Shown: positions 1 through 11,208 of the stretch, piece after piece
Layout of the letters: each line of letters begins with the position of its first letter
Position numbering within the stretch: the stretch's first letter is position 1
Assembly: GCA_029247265.1 (NCBI GenBank)
Contig: JAQWLN010000164.1
Coordinates: forward strand, 1 to 52,197
DNA: 52,197 nucleotides
From: Fuerstiella sp.
GTDB lineage: Bacteria; Planctomycetota; Planctomycetia; Planctomycetales; Planctomycetaceae
Direction of reading: 5' to 3'
The notes under the pieces: generated by a model
Told to the model about the DNA's origin: nothing
The model's database searches: none
Seen by the model: the letters and a program-made list of their open reading frames with translations, nothing else
Translations under genes and position numbers: made by a program

Positions 1-1176
1 ATATTCCTGAGTCGGGTCGCTGGTCCAGAATCGGACGGAGTCTGTGCCTGAGGCCGGGCCACCGGATAATTCCAGCTGCAGACGAACCTCTCGGTTGTCG
101 TTCATCTGCTGCGAAAGTGCGGTTTCGTCATATTGAACGGGTGTTCCTGCTTTGAAGACTTCGACGTCGTTGATTTTTAGTGACAGGAACGACGTGTCAA
201 AATCGATTCCTGCGTACCCCGCAGCGGAAGTGATTCGTCCCCAGTTCGGGTCGTTTCCGGTGATCGCTGTTTTTACCAGAGCACTTTCGGAAATCTCTTT
301 GGCGATCCTGAACGCCGTTTCGCGAGTTTCGAAGCCGGCGACATCGACGATCACAAAATGTTCGGCTCCCTCAGCATCACGGATGATATCTGTGGCCAGC
401 TTTTCACAAACCTGCTGCACAGCGTCACGCAGTTTGTGTTCATCGTCGTCCGCTGCGGGAGCGGCGTTCGAAGCTCCATTTGCGAGCAGTAGCACTGTGT
501 CGCTGGTGCTCATGTGACCGTCGACGCTGATGCAGTTGAACGTACGATCAACACCATGTCGAAGCACTTCATCACACTGAGTGGCGTTTAGCTTTGCGTC
601 CGTCATCACGACCGCCAGCATTGTTGCCATGTTTGGAGCGATCATGGCGGCACCTTTGGCGGCGCCGGATATTCGAATCGTACCGGTGCTCAGTTCCACG
701 TCGACTGCGACCTGTTTGGCAAACGTGTCGGTGGTCATCATTGCGGTGGCAGCAGCTTTGTAGCCGTTGCTGGACGTGCCCAGTGCTTCCATGGCTGCCG
801 GAACCCCGGCGGCGATGACATCCATTGGCAGAGTGACACCGATAATGCCGGTCGAACACACAAGCACGTCGTTCGCACTGCAATTCAGGAAGGCGGCAAC
901 GTCGGCCGTCATTCGTCGGGCGTCGTTGAGACCCTGTTCGCCAGTGCATGCATTGGCATTGCCTGAATTGATAATTACCGCTCGAGCGGTTTCGGAGGGC
1001 ACTCGTTCTTTGGACACGATCACCGGTGCACCAAGGACTCGGTTTGTGGCAAAGACTCCGGCCACAGCGGCTGGAGACTCCGAGACAAACAGAGCGAGGT
1101 CCGGCTTTCCACTCTCTTTGATGCCACAAGTAGTGCCGGATACAGTGAAGCCGGCAGGTAGTAACGGGCTGTTCAT
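1..1176 (-). CDS. argJ: Bifunctional glutamate N-acetyltransferase / amino-acid acetyltransferase ArgJ (3' end cut by window edge)
   Basis: ArgJ moves the acetyl group from N-acetylornithine to glutamate (cyclic arginine pathway) and in many bacteria also uses acetyl-CoA. I read 392 codons from ATG at 1176. Family signatures are visible: INSGNANACTG near residues 69-79, STGIIG near 108-113, and the self-cleavage site NMATMLAVVMTDA near 182-194, where Thr185 would become the N-terminal nucleophile of the beta chain. The C-terminal region has GNDPNWGRI, also typical. Family members are about 405 residues, so roughly the last dozen lie beyond position 1. Another in-frame ATG at 1251 would add 25 residues unlike the family; 1176 gives the usual short N-terminus ending in PAGF. 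It lies 121 bp downstream of argC on the same strand, so co-transcription is likely. Confidence 0.95.
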   Translation of the reverse strand, partial: MNSPLLPAGFTVSGTTCGIKESGKPDLALFVSESPAAVAGVFATNRVLGAPVIVSKERVPSETARAVIINSGNANACTGEQGLNDARRMTADVAAFLNCSANDVLVCSTGIIGVTLPMDVIAAGVPAAMEALGTSSNGYKAAATAMMTTDTFAKQVAVDVELSTGTIRISGAAKGAAMIAPNMATMLAVVMTDAKLNATQCDEVLRHGVDRTFNCISVDGHMSTSDTVLLLANGASNAAPAADDDEHKLRDAVQQVCEKLATDIIRDAEGAEHFVIVDVAGFETRETAFRIAKEISESALVKTAITGNDPNWGRITSAAGYAGIDFDTSFLSLKINDVEVFKAGTPVQYDETALSQQMNDNREVRLQLELSGGPASGTDSVRFWTSDPTQEY

Positions 1177-1297
1177 GTTCGATTTCCGGGTGGGCGAATT
1201 CGTTTGACTGAGAGTTCGGCGGGGCCTTTGGGCGATACGTCCAATGGACATCGTGCTCGCCGTGCGCAGCTTGTCCGTCAGCGATCGCGGAGACCAT

Positions 1298-2314
1298 TCA
1301 GCACGGCAGCATTCCCGTCCTTTGGTCCAGTCCCAGAAGCAGATTCATGTTCTGCACGGCAACTCCGCTGGCACCCTTGATCAGATTGTCCGTCGCGGAG
1401 AATACGACTAATTGATCGCGGTTCAGGCGGACCGAGATGTCACAGAAGTTTGTGTGAGCGACATGTTTTGTGGCGGGAATGTGTTCGACAACGCGAACGA
1501 ACGGCTGATCTGCGTAAAAGTCGCGTATCACCGTCAGCAGCTCTTCAACTGATTTCTGTGATTTCAGGCGAGGATACATGGAGCACAGAATGCCTCGGTC
1601 CATTGGCATCAGGTGTGGATTGAAAGCGACCTGCACCGCTGCACCACCGATGTCGGTGAGGATTTGTTCGATCTCGGGCGTGTGCCGATGAGTGCCGATG
1701 CCGTAGGCGGTGACGGATTCGTTGCATTCGGGGTACAACGTTCCCAGTTTCGGACTTCGACCCGCTCCGCTGACACCGCTTTTGGCATCAATGATGATGC
1801 CATTCGGTTCAATCAGGTCGCTGGCCAGCAGCGGCGCGAGGCCAAGAATGGAAGTGCTGGTGTAGCATCCCGGGTTCGCTACCAGGTCAGCGTCCGGAAT
1901 CTGGTCCATGTACAATTCAGGCAGTCCGTAAACCGTGTTGTTCAATCGAGTTGGATCGGTATGAACGTGACCGTACCACTGTTCGTACACACCAGGATCG
2001 CTCAGCCGGTAATCCGCACTCAGGTCCACGACGCGGCAACCGGCGTCCAGCAGCTGCGGAACGGCTTCCATGCTGGCCGTGTGGGGCAATGCACAAAAGA
2101 CGAGGTCAGCTCGACGACCAACTTCTTCTGCTGACAGATTCTCGCAGCAAAGGTCGAACTGTCCCGTCAGAGAGGGATGGATTTCAGTGATGTGCGGTTT
2201 CGTCTCCTGACGAGTTGTCAGTGCCGTGACTTCGGCCTGCGGATGACGAGCCAGAATTTTTAACAGTTCCAGGGCCGTGTATCCGGTGGCTCCGAGTATC
2301 GCAATTTTCGCCAT
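1298..2314 (-). CDS. argC: N-acetyl-gamma-glutamyl-phosphate reductase ArgC
   Basis: NADPH-dependent reductase that makes N-acetylglutamate semialdehyde, the third step of arginine biosynthesis. The 338-residue length matches the family. The N-terminal Rossmann motif [10 protein letters not shown] is at about residues 8-17, and the catalytic cysteine is Cys150 in [20 protein letters not shown] near residue 208 is the other conserved block. It is upstream of argJ on the same strand with a 121 bp gap. The stop is TGA. The start ATG at 2314 directly opens the Rossmann strand ([11 protein letters not shown]), so it is well placed. Confidence 0.96.
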   Translation of the reverse strand: MAKIAILGATGYTALELLKILARHPQAEVTALTTRQETKPHITEIHPSLTGQFDLCCENLSAEEVGRRADLVFCALPHTASMEAVPQLLDAGCRVVDLSADYRLSDPGVYEQWYGHVHTDPTRLNNTVYGLPELYMDQIPDADLVANPGCYTSTSILGLAPLLASDLIEPNGIIIDAKSGVSGAGRSPKLGTLYPECNESVTAYGIGTHRHTPEIEQILTDIGGAAVQVAFNPHLMPMDRGILCSMYPRLKSQKSVEELLTVIRDFYADQPFVRVVEHIPATKHVAHTNFCDISVRLNRDQLVVFSATDNLIKGASGVAVQNMNLLLGLDQRTGMLPC

Positions 2315-2753
2315 CTTATTGCCCGTTGGTACAATTTGCTGAAGTCTTGTTGTCAGACACCCTGCTTTTATCGACAGACTCGGCTTCCTGGAAATATGGC
2401 CTCCGGCGGAGCCTCAAAGTCCAAAGTTTGGCCGCGAAAGCGACGATTACCGGGATGAAGTCCGTTTTACGAACCCACCGGTGTCGAGGGACAGGTTGCC
2501 ACACTTTACAGACTAATCCCGACAAATAAGGTTCGGTCCCCATTCTATTACGGCTTCAGAGCTCCACAACTACCCTGATTCTCCTTCGTTTACTTTCGTA
2601 TAGACGAGATTTGCAGGGAAATGCTGTGTTTGCTTTTCAAACCTGCTTAATGCCGTCAGAATGCTTTGCCCTTCCGCGCACGAGGATGCTCGGGGAAATC
2701 AACCAAAAATCAGTCGCTGGTGACGGGGTGTCGCCAATCCGCAATCGCTGATC
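2315..2753. other. Divergent intergenic region, no gene seen
   Basis: 439 bases between argC (leftward) and the cupin gene (rightward). It must hold promoters for both directions, but I could not pick convincing -35/-10 pairs. Short open frames here have no recognisable protein features. Confidence 0.5.
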
Positions 2754-4001
2754 ATGATCAATACACAAGGCATCTCAATTAACGTGGCAAACGTCGCTTC
2801 ACTTGCGTCTGATGCTTTGACGGCCGGAAGAGGAATTCTTCGACTCGCCCCCACCTGGGTCCCTCGATACTTTTTGCAGCCCGGCCGCCGCCTGAAGCTG
2901 CATCCGAATGATTATTACGCATTGGGCATGAATCGGGGCGGAATTGACGAACGCTGGTTCGGGTCCACGACCGAAGCGGCCAATGAAAACCGTAACGAAG
3001 ACGAAGGCCTGTCATACTGCGTGCACAACGGCGAACGTTTTCAGTTGCGAGATGTGGTCGCGGAACTGAAGGATCAGATTATCGGCGAACATATCTGGAA
3101 CACCTACCAGAAGTGGCCTGTTTACTCAAAATTCTTTGACAACATGGGGCCCATCCCCCATCACATGCATCAAAATGCCGAGCAGGCGGCACTGGTCGGA
3201 CAGCAAGGAAAGCCGGAAAGCTATTACTTCCCGCCGCAAATGAACCAGGTCGGCAACAATTTTCCGTATACGTTTATGGGCCTGGAACCGGGGACAACGA
3301 AGCAGGATGTGATCGACTGTCTTGATCGCTGGAACGACGGTGAAAACGGATTGCTGGATCTGTCGAAGGCCTATCGACTGAAACCCGGGACGGGCTGGCT
3401 GATACCACCGTGTGTGCTGCACGCACCTGGTTCGCTGGTGACCTACGAGCCACAGTGGGGCAGCGATGTCTTCGCGATGTACCAGAATCTGGTCGAAGGT
3501 CGAGAAGTTCCCCGCAGCCTGTTGACGAGGGATTTCCCGAAAGAGCACCACGACGATAACACCTATATCGTTGATGCTCTGGACTGGGAAAGGAATGTAG
3601 ATCGGGACTTCAAGGACAACAATTACCTTGAACCGATCGTCAGCGAAGAAGGCGACGGCTGGTGCGACAAGTGGGTCGTTTACGGCAAAGTCGGCGACAA
3701 GCAGCTGTTCACTGCCAAGGAACTGACTCTGCAGCCCGGAGCCAAATGTACCATCAAGGATGGTGGCGCGTACTCCTGGATTACGGTTCAGGGTGTGGGG
3801 GAAATAGAAAACATACATCTGCAGTCTCCCGTGATGATTCGCTTCGGCGAACTGACTGAAGATGAAGTCTTCGTCGTTGCCAGCCGAGCGGCTGAGGGAG
3901 TGACTTTCGAAAACACGGGTACCGAGCCGCTGGTAGGTCTTCGTTACTTTGGTCCTGACGCTCAGCCTGATGCCCCGGCAATGGGGGCGTACAAGACCTG
4001 A
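2754..4001 (+). CDS. Cupin-fold protein, mannose-6-phosphate isomerase-like
   Basis: A 415-residue protein with features of the cupin / class I phosphomannose isomerase superfamily. The metal-binding signature PHHMHQ is at about residues 135-140, and a second cupin block with WLIPPCVLHAPGSL follows near residue 220. The C-terminal 120 residues resemble a second beta-barrel. No signal peptide is evident, so it should be cytosolic. It is the first of three same-strand genes (cupin, TIM-barrel isomerase, Gfo/Idh/MocA dehydrogenase), which suggests a sugar or sugar-acid isomerisation and oxidation pathway. The exact substrate cannot be read from the sequence. No strong ribosome binding site precedes ATG 2754, so the start is uncertain by a few codons. 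The stop is TGA. Confidence 0.75.
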   Translation: MINTQGISINVANVASLASDALTAGRGILRLAPTWVPRYFLQPGRRLKLHPNDYYALGMNRGGIDERWFGSTTEAANENRNEDEGLSYCVHNGERFQLRDVVAELKDQIIGEHIWNTYQKWPVYSKFFDNMGPIPHHMHQNAEQAALVGQQGKPESYYFPPQMNQVGNNFPYTFMGLEPGTTKQDVIDCLDRWNDGENGLLDLSKAYRLKPGTGWLIPPCVLHAPGSLVTYEPQWGSDVFAMYQNLVEGREVPRSLLTRDFPKEHHDDNTYIVDALDWERNVDRDFKDNNYLEPIVSEEGDGWCDKWVVYGKVGDKQLFTAKELTLQPGAKCTIKDGGAYSWITVQGVGEIENIHLQSPVMIRFGELTEDEVFVVASRAAEGVTFENTGTEPLVGLRYFGPDAQPDAPAMGAYKT

Positions 4002-4076
4002 GTGAGCCCGGACGGCAAATCATCGATCCATTCCGTTTTTTTTAAACAACGATTTTAATCTGGAAAGACCTGTAAC

Positions 4077-5102
<1,026 letters not shown>

Positions 5103-5214
5103 CCAGACGTCCGAGTGTTCAACTCATCAGGCCAGTTTCGAGATACGTCAGTCCGCTGGTCATTTCCTGTTAACGACAGATCATTCAGATCCACCTGAAA
5201 AAGGGAACATATAT

Positions 5215-6357
<1,143 letters not shown>

Positions 6358-6403
6358 CCTTTTCCCTGATCAAAGGTATACTTTAGTCATAACGCATAGA
6401 GAC

Positions 6404-6448
6404 ACGGCGGTTGGAAGTTTTCACTTCCAGCCGCCGTTGTTGTTAGTT
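6404..6448 (+). terminator. Rho-independent terminator after the sugar gene cluster
   Basis: A 15-bp stem (6404-6418 with 6423-6437, one G-T wobble) and a TTTC loop, followed by a T-rich stretch. It lies 47 bp after the dehydrogenase stop and upstream of greA, so it separates the two transcription units. Confidence 0.85.
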
Positions 6449-6579
6449 ATTCAGCGAACTTGACATCAGCCATGGGCCGCAGCGAACTCGTGCGGAAGGG
6501 TTGTGTCTCTGTTGTCCTGACAAAACGAAATTGCTGTCTGAAACAGACATATTAAGAACACTACAAACGGGGTCCCGTC

Positions 6580-7056
6580 ATGGAACGTCAGCCAATCTCA
6601 AAGGAAGGTTACGACAAGGTTCGTGCTGAGATTCAGGAACTTGAGGATCAGAAACCAGCAATTCTCGAACGCATCAAGCTCGCGCGCGAGGAAGGTGACC
6701 TGAAAGAAAATGCGGAATACCATGCCGCACGCGAGCACCTTGCGCATGTTGAGCGGCAGATCGGCGAAAAACGAGTCAAGGTGTCCAATTGTGAGATCGT
6801 GGATAAGGCCGATATGCCCAAGGGCGTGGTCGTGTTTGGTTCTCGAGTGACCGTCAAGGACCTGTCTGACGGTATGGAAGAGGTCTATGAAATGGTGGGC
6901 CCCGGTGAAGAAGACTATGACGGTGATATTCTGAAGATCCTCACGTCCAGCCCGCTGGCTCAGGCCATGATTGGCAAGAAGGTCGGAGACAAATTCGAGG
7001 CTGAGATCCCCGCCGGTACATTGAGGATGCAGGTCGTGACCATCGAGGATGCCTAG
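6580..7056 (+). CDS. greA: Transcription elongation factor GreA
   Basis: GreA enters the secondary channel of RNA polymerase and stimulates cleavage of backtracked transcripts. The 158-residue length equals the usual family length. The N-terminal coiled coil carries the acidic tip motif REEGDLKENAEYHAAREH, and the C-terminal FKBP-like domain has SPLAQAMIGKKVGD followed by a final beta strand. The gene ends at TAG exactly at the expected family C-terminus, which shows that TAG is a real stop codon in this organism. Confidence 0.97.
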   Translation: MERQPISKEGYDKVRAEIQELEDQKPAILERIKLAREEGDLKENAEYHAAREHLAHVERQIGEKRVKVSNCEIVDKADMPKGVVVFGSRVTVKDLSDGMEEVYEMVGPGEEDYDGDILKILTSSPLAQAMIGKKVGDKFEAEIPAGTLRMQVVTIEDA

Positions 7057-7416
7057 CCGAGGCCGACTCGCCTGCATCCGTTACATGGTTATGGCGTGAG
7101 GCTGAGAAGTCGACGGTGCGTCATGCCGGACGCCCTGGATTTTTAAATTAAGTTCTGCCAATGCCGTGTTCCTTTCCGAGCATGTTGGCCAGCTGTTGTG
7201 CGCCAAAACGGTTTCTGCGCGTTGCTTCGTTGCGGGCCTCCGAAACTGACGGTTTTCATCATTGTCCACGTATTCGTTTGCCGCAACGATGCTGACTGAA
7301 GCGACCGTCTCCGGTGAACAGCAGTAACTCTCAATAGCTTGGTGATGCGTCTGCGAGAGGCTATCGTTTGCTTCGCTGCCGTGTCCTTTCGATTCAGCTA
7401 CGTTCGAGAATGCCCG
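7057..7416. other. Intergenic region, no gene seen
   Basis: 360 bases between greA and the rhomboid gene. A 121-codon minus-strand frame covers most of it but has no domain, signal or neighbour support. No clear terminator follows greA. Confidence 0.4.
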
Positions 7417-7989
7417 ATGAAACATCGAATCGTCGAAGAGCTTCATGGAGTGGCAACATTCGTCGCAATCATTTGGGCGGTGTTTGTCCTCAACATGCTC
7501 TTCCAGGCTGAATTCAACGACTTTGGCCTCTCGCCGCGGTCGTCAGCCGGACTCACGGGGATTGTCACGATGCCTTTTCTGCATGGAGGCTGGAATCACC
7601 TGATCGGCAACACCGTGCCCCTGGTCGTGCTGCTGTGTCTGCTGGCCGGATCGCGAGCCAGTACTTACCGTATTGTGCCACAGATTGTCGTGCTGGGCGG
7701 TACGTTACTGTGGGTGTTCGGTACAGGAAACACTGTCCATGTGGGCGCCAGTGGATTGATCTACGGGCTGATTGCGTTTCTCATCGTGGCGGGATTTCGA
7801 GAAGGCCGGCTCGGGGCACTGGCGATCGCTGTGTTCGTCGGTTTCACATACGGTGCCACACTGATCGGTGGAGTGCTGCCAACGGTGGGACCGGGAATAT
7901 CGTGGGACGGCCATCTGACCGGGGCCATCGCCGGCGGGATTGTGGCACGCATCTCCGTGACGCCGGATCGCGCGGCGATCAAAGGCTGA
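7417..7989 (+). CDS. Rhomboid family intramembrane serine protease
   Basis: A compact 190-residue polytopic membrane protein. The rhomboid features are clear: GGWNHLIGNT (His61 and Asn65, the oxyanion-hole pair), the GxSG motif GASG with catalytic Ser112, and SWDGHLTGA with catalytic His166. About six hydrophobic segments can be counted. The start at ATG 7417 removes an upstream extension of 26 residues that is not membrane-like. Rhomboids cleave transmembrane substrates within the bilayer; the substrate here is unknown. It stands between greA and a dehydrogenase, with 142 bp to the next gene. Confidence 0.92.
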   Translation: MKHRIVEELHGVATFVAIIWAVFVLNMLFQAEFNDFGLSPRSSAGLTGIVTMPFLHGGWNHLIGNTVPLVVLLCLLAGSRASTYRIVPQIVVLGGTLLWVFGTGNTVHVGASGLIYGLIAFLIVAGFREGRLGALAIAVFVGFTYGATLIGGVLPTVGPGISWDGHLTGAIAGGIVARISVTPDRAAIKG

Positions 7990-8131
7990 TGGACACCGCC
8001 CGTCCGGCGCACCGTTCTTTCGTGCTGTGGTATGCACTACAATGACAGGGGCCCTCAGCCGCTTCCGGTTGCAGCCCTTTGCCGTCCCGGCTGGTCCACG
8101 AACTGCAGCTTGTTACCACGGAAATCAATCG

Positions 8132-9115
8132 ATGCCTAAAGTTCTGTGCACTTCTCTCAGTGGCGAAGAAGGACCCCACTTCGAATTACTGAAAGCCGCC
8201 GGATTTGAATGTCAGGTTGTTGACCGGGATGTGGACCTTTGGGACGAAACTTCGTTCGCCGCCGCGCTTCAGGGATGTCAGGCTGTGATCGCAGGCGCGG
8301 AACCGTACACGCCGAGACTGCTTGCCAGCTGTCCGGATCTGCGAGTCATCTCCAGAACGGGCGTGGGGTTTGACGCGGTTGATCTTGCTGAGTGTGATCG
8401 TCGCAGCATTGCTGTTTCCATCACACCTGGTGTAAATCATGATGCGGTGGCGGAACACGCGGTCGCTCTGCTGATGGGCATCGCTCGAGGATTTCCGTTT
8501 GCCGATCAATGTGTGCGCGACTGTGCATGGAGTCGACAGGCTCGGCCTCGGGTCATGGGCAGCACGCTGGGGATTGTCGGACTGGGGCGAATCGGCCAGG
8601 CGATGGCCACACGAGGCATCGGACTTGGCATGAATGTGATTGCATCTGATCCCTACGCCCCCGTTGACTTTGCACAGCAGCACGGCATTGAAATCGTGCC
8701 GCTTGACCAGTTGTATCTCCGGTCAGACTACATCAGCCTGCATACTCCCGTTACTGACGACACCAAAGGGATGATCAATGCCGGGACGATTGCAAAAATG
8801 AAGGATTCGGTAGTTCTCATCAACACGGCCCGTGGCCAGCTTATTGACGAACCTGATCTCTGCGCCGCCCTGGAGTCGGGAAAGCTTCGTGGTGCTGGTT
8901 TGGATGTGTTCGAAGTGGAACCGTTGCCGGCGGAAAGTCCGTTGCTGCATACGAAGAACGTGTTTCTGAGCAACCATATTGCCGGGCTGGATTGCGAGTC
9001 CTTTCGGGATATGTTCTCCATGGCGGCTGACACCGTCATTGAGCTGCACAGCGGACGATGGCCTGCCGATCGCATCGTCAATCTGCAGGCCAAGACGGAC
9101 TGGAATTGGGGGTGA
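8132..9115 (+). CDS. D-2-hydroxyacid dehydrogenase, phosphoglycerate dehydrogenase-like
   Basis: A 327-residue NAD-dependent dehydrogenase of the SerA/D-isomer-specific family. The Rossmann motif GLGRIG is at 150-155. The catalytic Arg is in NTARGQLIDE (Arg234), the Glu in DVFEVEPLP (Glu263) and the His in NHIAGLD (His282). It lacks the C-terminal ACT/regulatory domain of full SerA, so the substrate may be phosphoglycerate, glycerate or another 2-hydroxyacid. The start at ATG 8132 is chosen because the protein then begins directly with the first beta strand; an in-frame start at 8027 would add 35 residues without similarity to the family. Confidence 0.9.
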   Translation: MPKVLCTSLSGEEGPHFELLKAAGFECQVVDRDVDLWDETSFAAALQGCQAVIAGAEPYTPRLLASCPDLRVISRTGVGFDAVDLAECDRRSIAVSITPGVNHDAVAEHAVALLMGIARGFPFADQCVRDCAWSRQARPRVMGSTLGIVGLGRIGQAMATRGIGLGMNVIASDPYAPVDFAQQHGIEIVPLDQLYLRSDYISLHTPVTDDTKGMINAGTIAKMKDSVVLINTARGQLIDEPDLCAALESGKLRGAGLDVFEVEPLPAESPLLHTKNVFLSNHIAGLDCESFRDMFSMAADTVIELHSGRWPADRIVNLQAKTDWNWG

Positions 9116-9257
9116 TCCTGTCAAATGCAGGCCGGTTTATCATGCCGTGTGAGATGAATCACACGGCTGCCGTCTTTGTGTTGCACCGGATGAGCTATAA
9201 CTTACGCTGTTGGCGTTCTCGACAATTCGATCACAAAAAACATACGAGGATAGTTTA

Positions 9258-9434
9258 ATGCTGAACGACTGGGCTCGAAAATCTACTGTTGCCATGTTCG
9301 CAATTTTCATGGGTGTGGCCTGCGTCGGATGTGACGGTGGCGACGCTACGGATTCGACAGGCGGGCCAGCCGACGGAGAGAGCAGCGGCAGTGACACGGG
9401 AAGTTCCACCTCAGGCAGTGACACTGCTGAATGA
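9258..9434 (+). CDS. Small Ser/Gly/Asp-rich putative lipoprotein
   Basis: A 58-codon gene with an AGGATAG ribosome binding site just before ATG 9258. The N-terminus is a short signal with a hydrophobic stretch (VAMFAIFMGVACVGC); Cys25 or so may be a lipobox cysteine, though the -3 residue is atypical. The remainder is low-complexity Asp, Gly, Ser and Thr, as in many small planctomycete secreted proteins. Function unknown. It is convergent with the rtcB-like gene. Confidence 0.55.
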   Translation: MLNDWARKSTVAMFAIFMGVACVGCDGGDATDSTGGPADGESSGSDTGSSTSGSDTAE

Positions 9435-9597
9435 TGGATTAACTCTGGTGCAGTGCCCTCTGCTTCTCCTTGTCGAGTACATGTTCGCGTTAGCACTTAC
9501 AGCGATTTCGCTGTCTTGTGGCCGCGATTGACGTGTTTCCATAGCAGCATGGCCGCTCCCACGAGCCAGAACTGGCTCCGTCAATTTGTAAACGGCT

Positions 9598-11142
9598 CTA
9601 GTCATCCGCCTTGTCGCCGTCTTTGATGACAAAGCGGGCCTTCAGCCTGGCTACTTCTGTGGCCAGCCCGGCGGACTTGACAGAGCGCAGGACTTCGTTG
9701 AAATTCTTGTATGCGGCCGGCGCTTCGTCTCGCGGGTAAACTCGGCAGTTGGACAGGATGTTGGCATCTTCGAACGACTTGTCTACGGCAGACTGGTCCA
9801 GTTCCCGGAATGCACGCTTGCGTCCCAGCGCACGTCCGGCGCCATGGTTGACGCTGAAGCAGCTGGCCGCTGCTCCTTCATCTGCCACCATCACGCAGGA
9901 CCCTGCCTGAGGATTTCCCGGCAGCAGAATCGGATGTCCGGTCGTTTCATACATCGTCCCTTTTAATCCAGGGTGTCCGGCCGGAAATGCGCGCGTCGCT
10001 CCTTTGCGATGGACCCACTCCATTTTCGCGGGCTTCGTTGACCGACTACCTGAATCGTTTGCGTCGCTTCGGGGCATGCAGTTACCGACAAGTTCCTTCC
10101 GAGCAATGTTGTGGCTGATAAAGTATACGAGCCTGCCCTGCACTCCAGGAATCACTTCCTGAAACGCTTCCAGCACGAGTGCGTTGATTAACAGGTGGTT
10201 GACCGTGGCGAAGTTCGCCCCCAGCGACATGTCGTCAGTGTATGCATCTGCTTCCGGTGTTCCCAGGGGCGCGTACACCAGCTGGCGGTCGTCGCCCGGC
10301 AGGGGTATGTTCCACGTTTCGAAGTGGCGCTGCAGTGTCTTGAACTGACCGGACGCCAGGTCGTGTCCAATACCTCGTGATCCGCAGTGAGACAGAAATG
10401 CCACGCGGCCATCCTTCAGACCAAATCGATCCGCCACTCTGCGGGATCGATCGTTGTCGCAGACTTCCACGACTTCGCATTCGCCGAAGTGGTTGCCGCC
10501 CCCGTAGGACCCCAGTTGCTGCATCTTGTTGCTGAAACGCTTATTGAAGTTGTCATTACGAAGGTGCCTGTCCAGTCGCTGAGCCAGCGCACCGGCTGTT
10601 TCGTCGTGTCCAACGTGGAATGAATCTTCGCAGTGTCGAGTCCAGTCGAATGGAATTCCCAGCTGCTGGCAGACGTCCTTTGATGCGCCTTCGATCAATA
10701 GCTGACGGCCCAGTCTTTCACCGACGTAGCGCGACTTCTTCGCGTGTCGCTGACCTCGACCGGCTCCTGTGGGCGTACGTTCGCAGACAGCGTCAATGAG
10801 AGATCGACGAGTAGGCCTGTCAATGATCTGGTCGGCTGGCAGGTCCAGCTGCAGCAGGCTCATCGAACATTTGATGTCCACGCCGACTGGACCCGGATAG
10901 ATGTGAGTTGGCGACGTCATCACACATCCGACAGGCGCACCGTAACCGCAGTGCGCGTCGGGATTCAAAACCAGATCCGTCACTCCGGGAGCCAATCGCG
11001 AATTCACTGCCTGCTGCAGGCAGAGATCGTCGAATGTGCTTCGAATGGCTTCCGTACCGATCACCGTAATCGGTTTTGTTGCCGAATCTGGTGTCGGCAG
11101 AATTGCTGTTGCTTCGCCTGTGGGGACGATTTCGTGCGTCAT
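9598..11142 (-). CDS. RtcB-like RNA ligase
   Basis: A 514-residue member of the RtcB family, which joins 2',3'-cyclic phosphate or 3'-phosphate RNA ends to 5'-OH ends with GTP and manganese. Hallmarks are all present: DAHCGYGAPVGCV (62-74), GVDIKC (87-92, metal Asp and Cys), GGGNHFGE (214-221), SHCGSRGIGH (251-260), FISHNIARKE (341-350), HRKGATRAFP and the guanylylation histidine His433 in NHGAGR. GVDIKCSM differs from the usual GVDIGCGM, so it may be a paralogue rather than the main RtcB. It is last in a minus-strand run behind two glycosyltransferase genes, 66 bp from the GT-C gene. It ends in TAG. Confidence 0.9.
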   Translation of the reverse strand: MTHEIVPTGEATAILPTPDSATKPITVIGTEAIRSTFDDLCLQQAVNSRLAPGVTDLVLNPDAHCGYGAPVGCVMTSPTHIYPGPVGVDIKCSMSLLQLDLPADQIIDRPTRRSLIDAVCERTPTGAGRGQRHAKKSRYVGERLGRQLLIEGASKDVCQQLGIPFDWTRHCEDSFHVGHDETAGALAQRLDRHLRNDNFNKRFSNKMQQLGSYGGGNHFGECEVVEVCDNDRSRRVADRFGLKDGRVAFLSHCGSRGIGHDLASGQFKTLQRHFETWNIPLPGDDRQLVYAPLGTPEADAYTDDMSLGANFATVNHLLINALVLEAFQEVIPGVQGRLVYFISHNIARKELVGNCMPRSDANDSGSRSTKPAKMEWVHRKGATRAFPAGHPGLKGTMYETTGHPILLPGNPQAGSCVMVADEGAAASCFSVNHGAGRALGRKRAFRELDQSAVDKSFEDANILSNCRVYPRDEAPAAYKNFNEVLRSVKSAGLATEVARLKARFVIKDGDKADD

Positions 11143-11208
11143 TGGAGAGTATCTCCGGATGTCTTAAGGATGAGTTGATCTTTTCGCGACTGACACCGTG
11201 GCGGGCGA

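Noticed and set aside
572..1297. Minus-strand open frame of 241 codons inside argJ
   Set aside because: It is a frame-shifted shadow of argJ: rich in Arg, Cys and His, without domain features, while the argJ frame has clear family motifs.
3126..3818. Minus-strand open frame of 230 codons opposite the cupin gene
   Set aside because: It is antisense to a well-supported gene and has no recognisable features.
7081..7446. Minus-strand open frame of 121 codons
   Set aside because: No domain, ribosome binding site or neighbour support; it overlaps the rhomboid start.
9563..9578. Short inverted repeat GAGCCA-GAAC-TGGCTC between the small lipoprotein and rtcB-like genes
   Set aside because: Only six pairs and no T run, so I do not call it a terminator.
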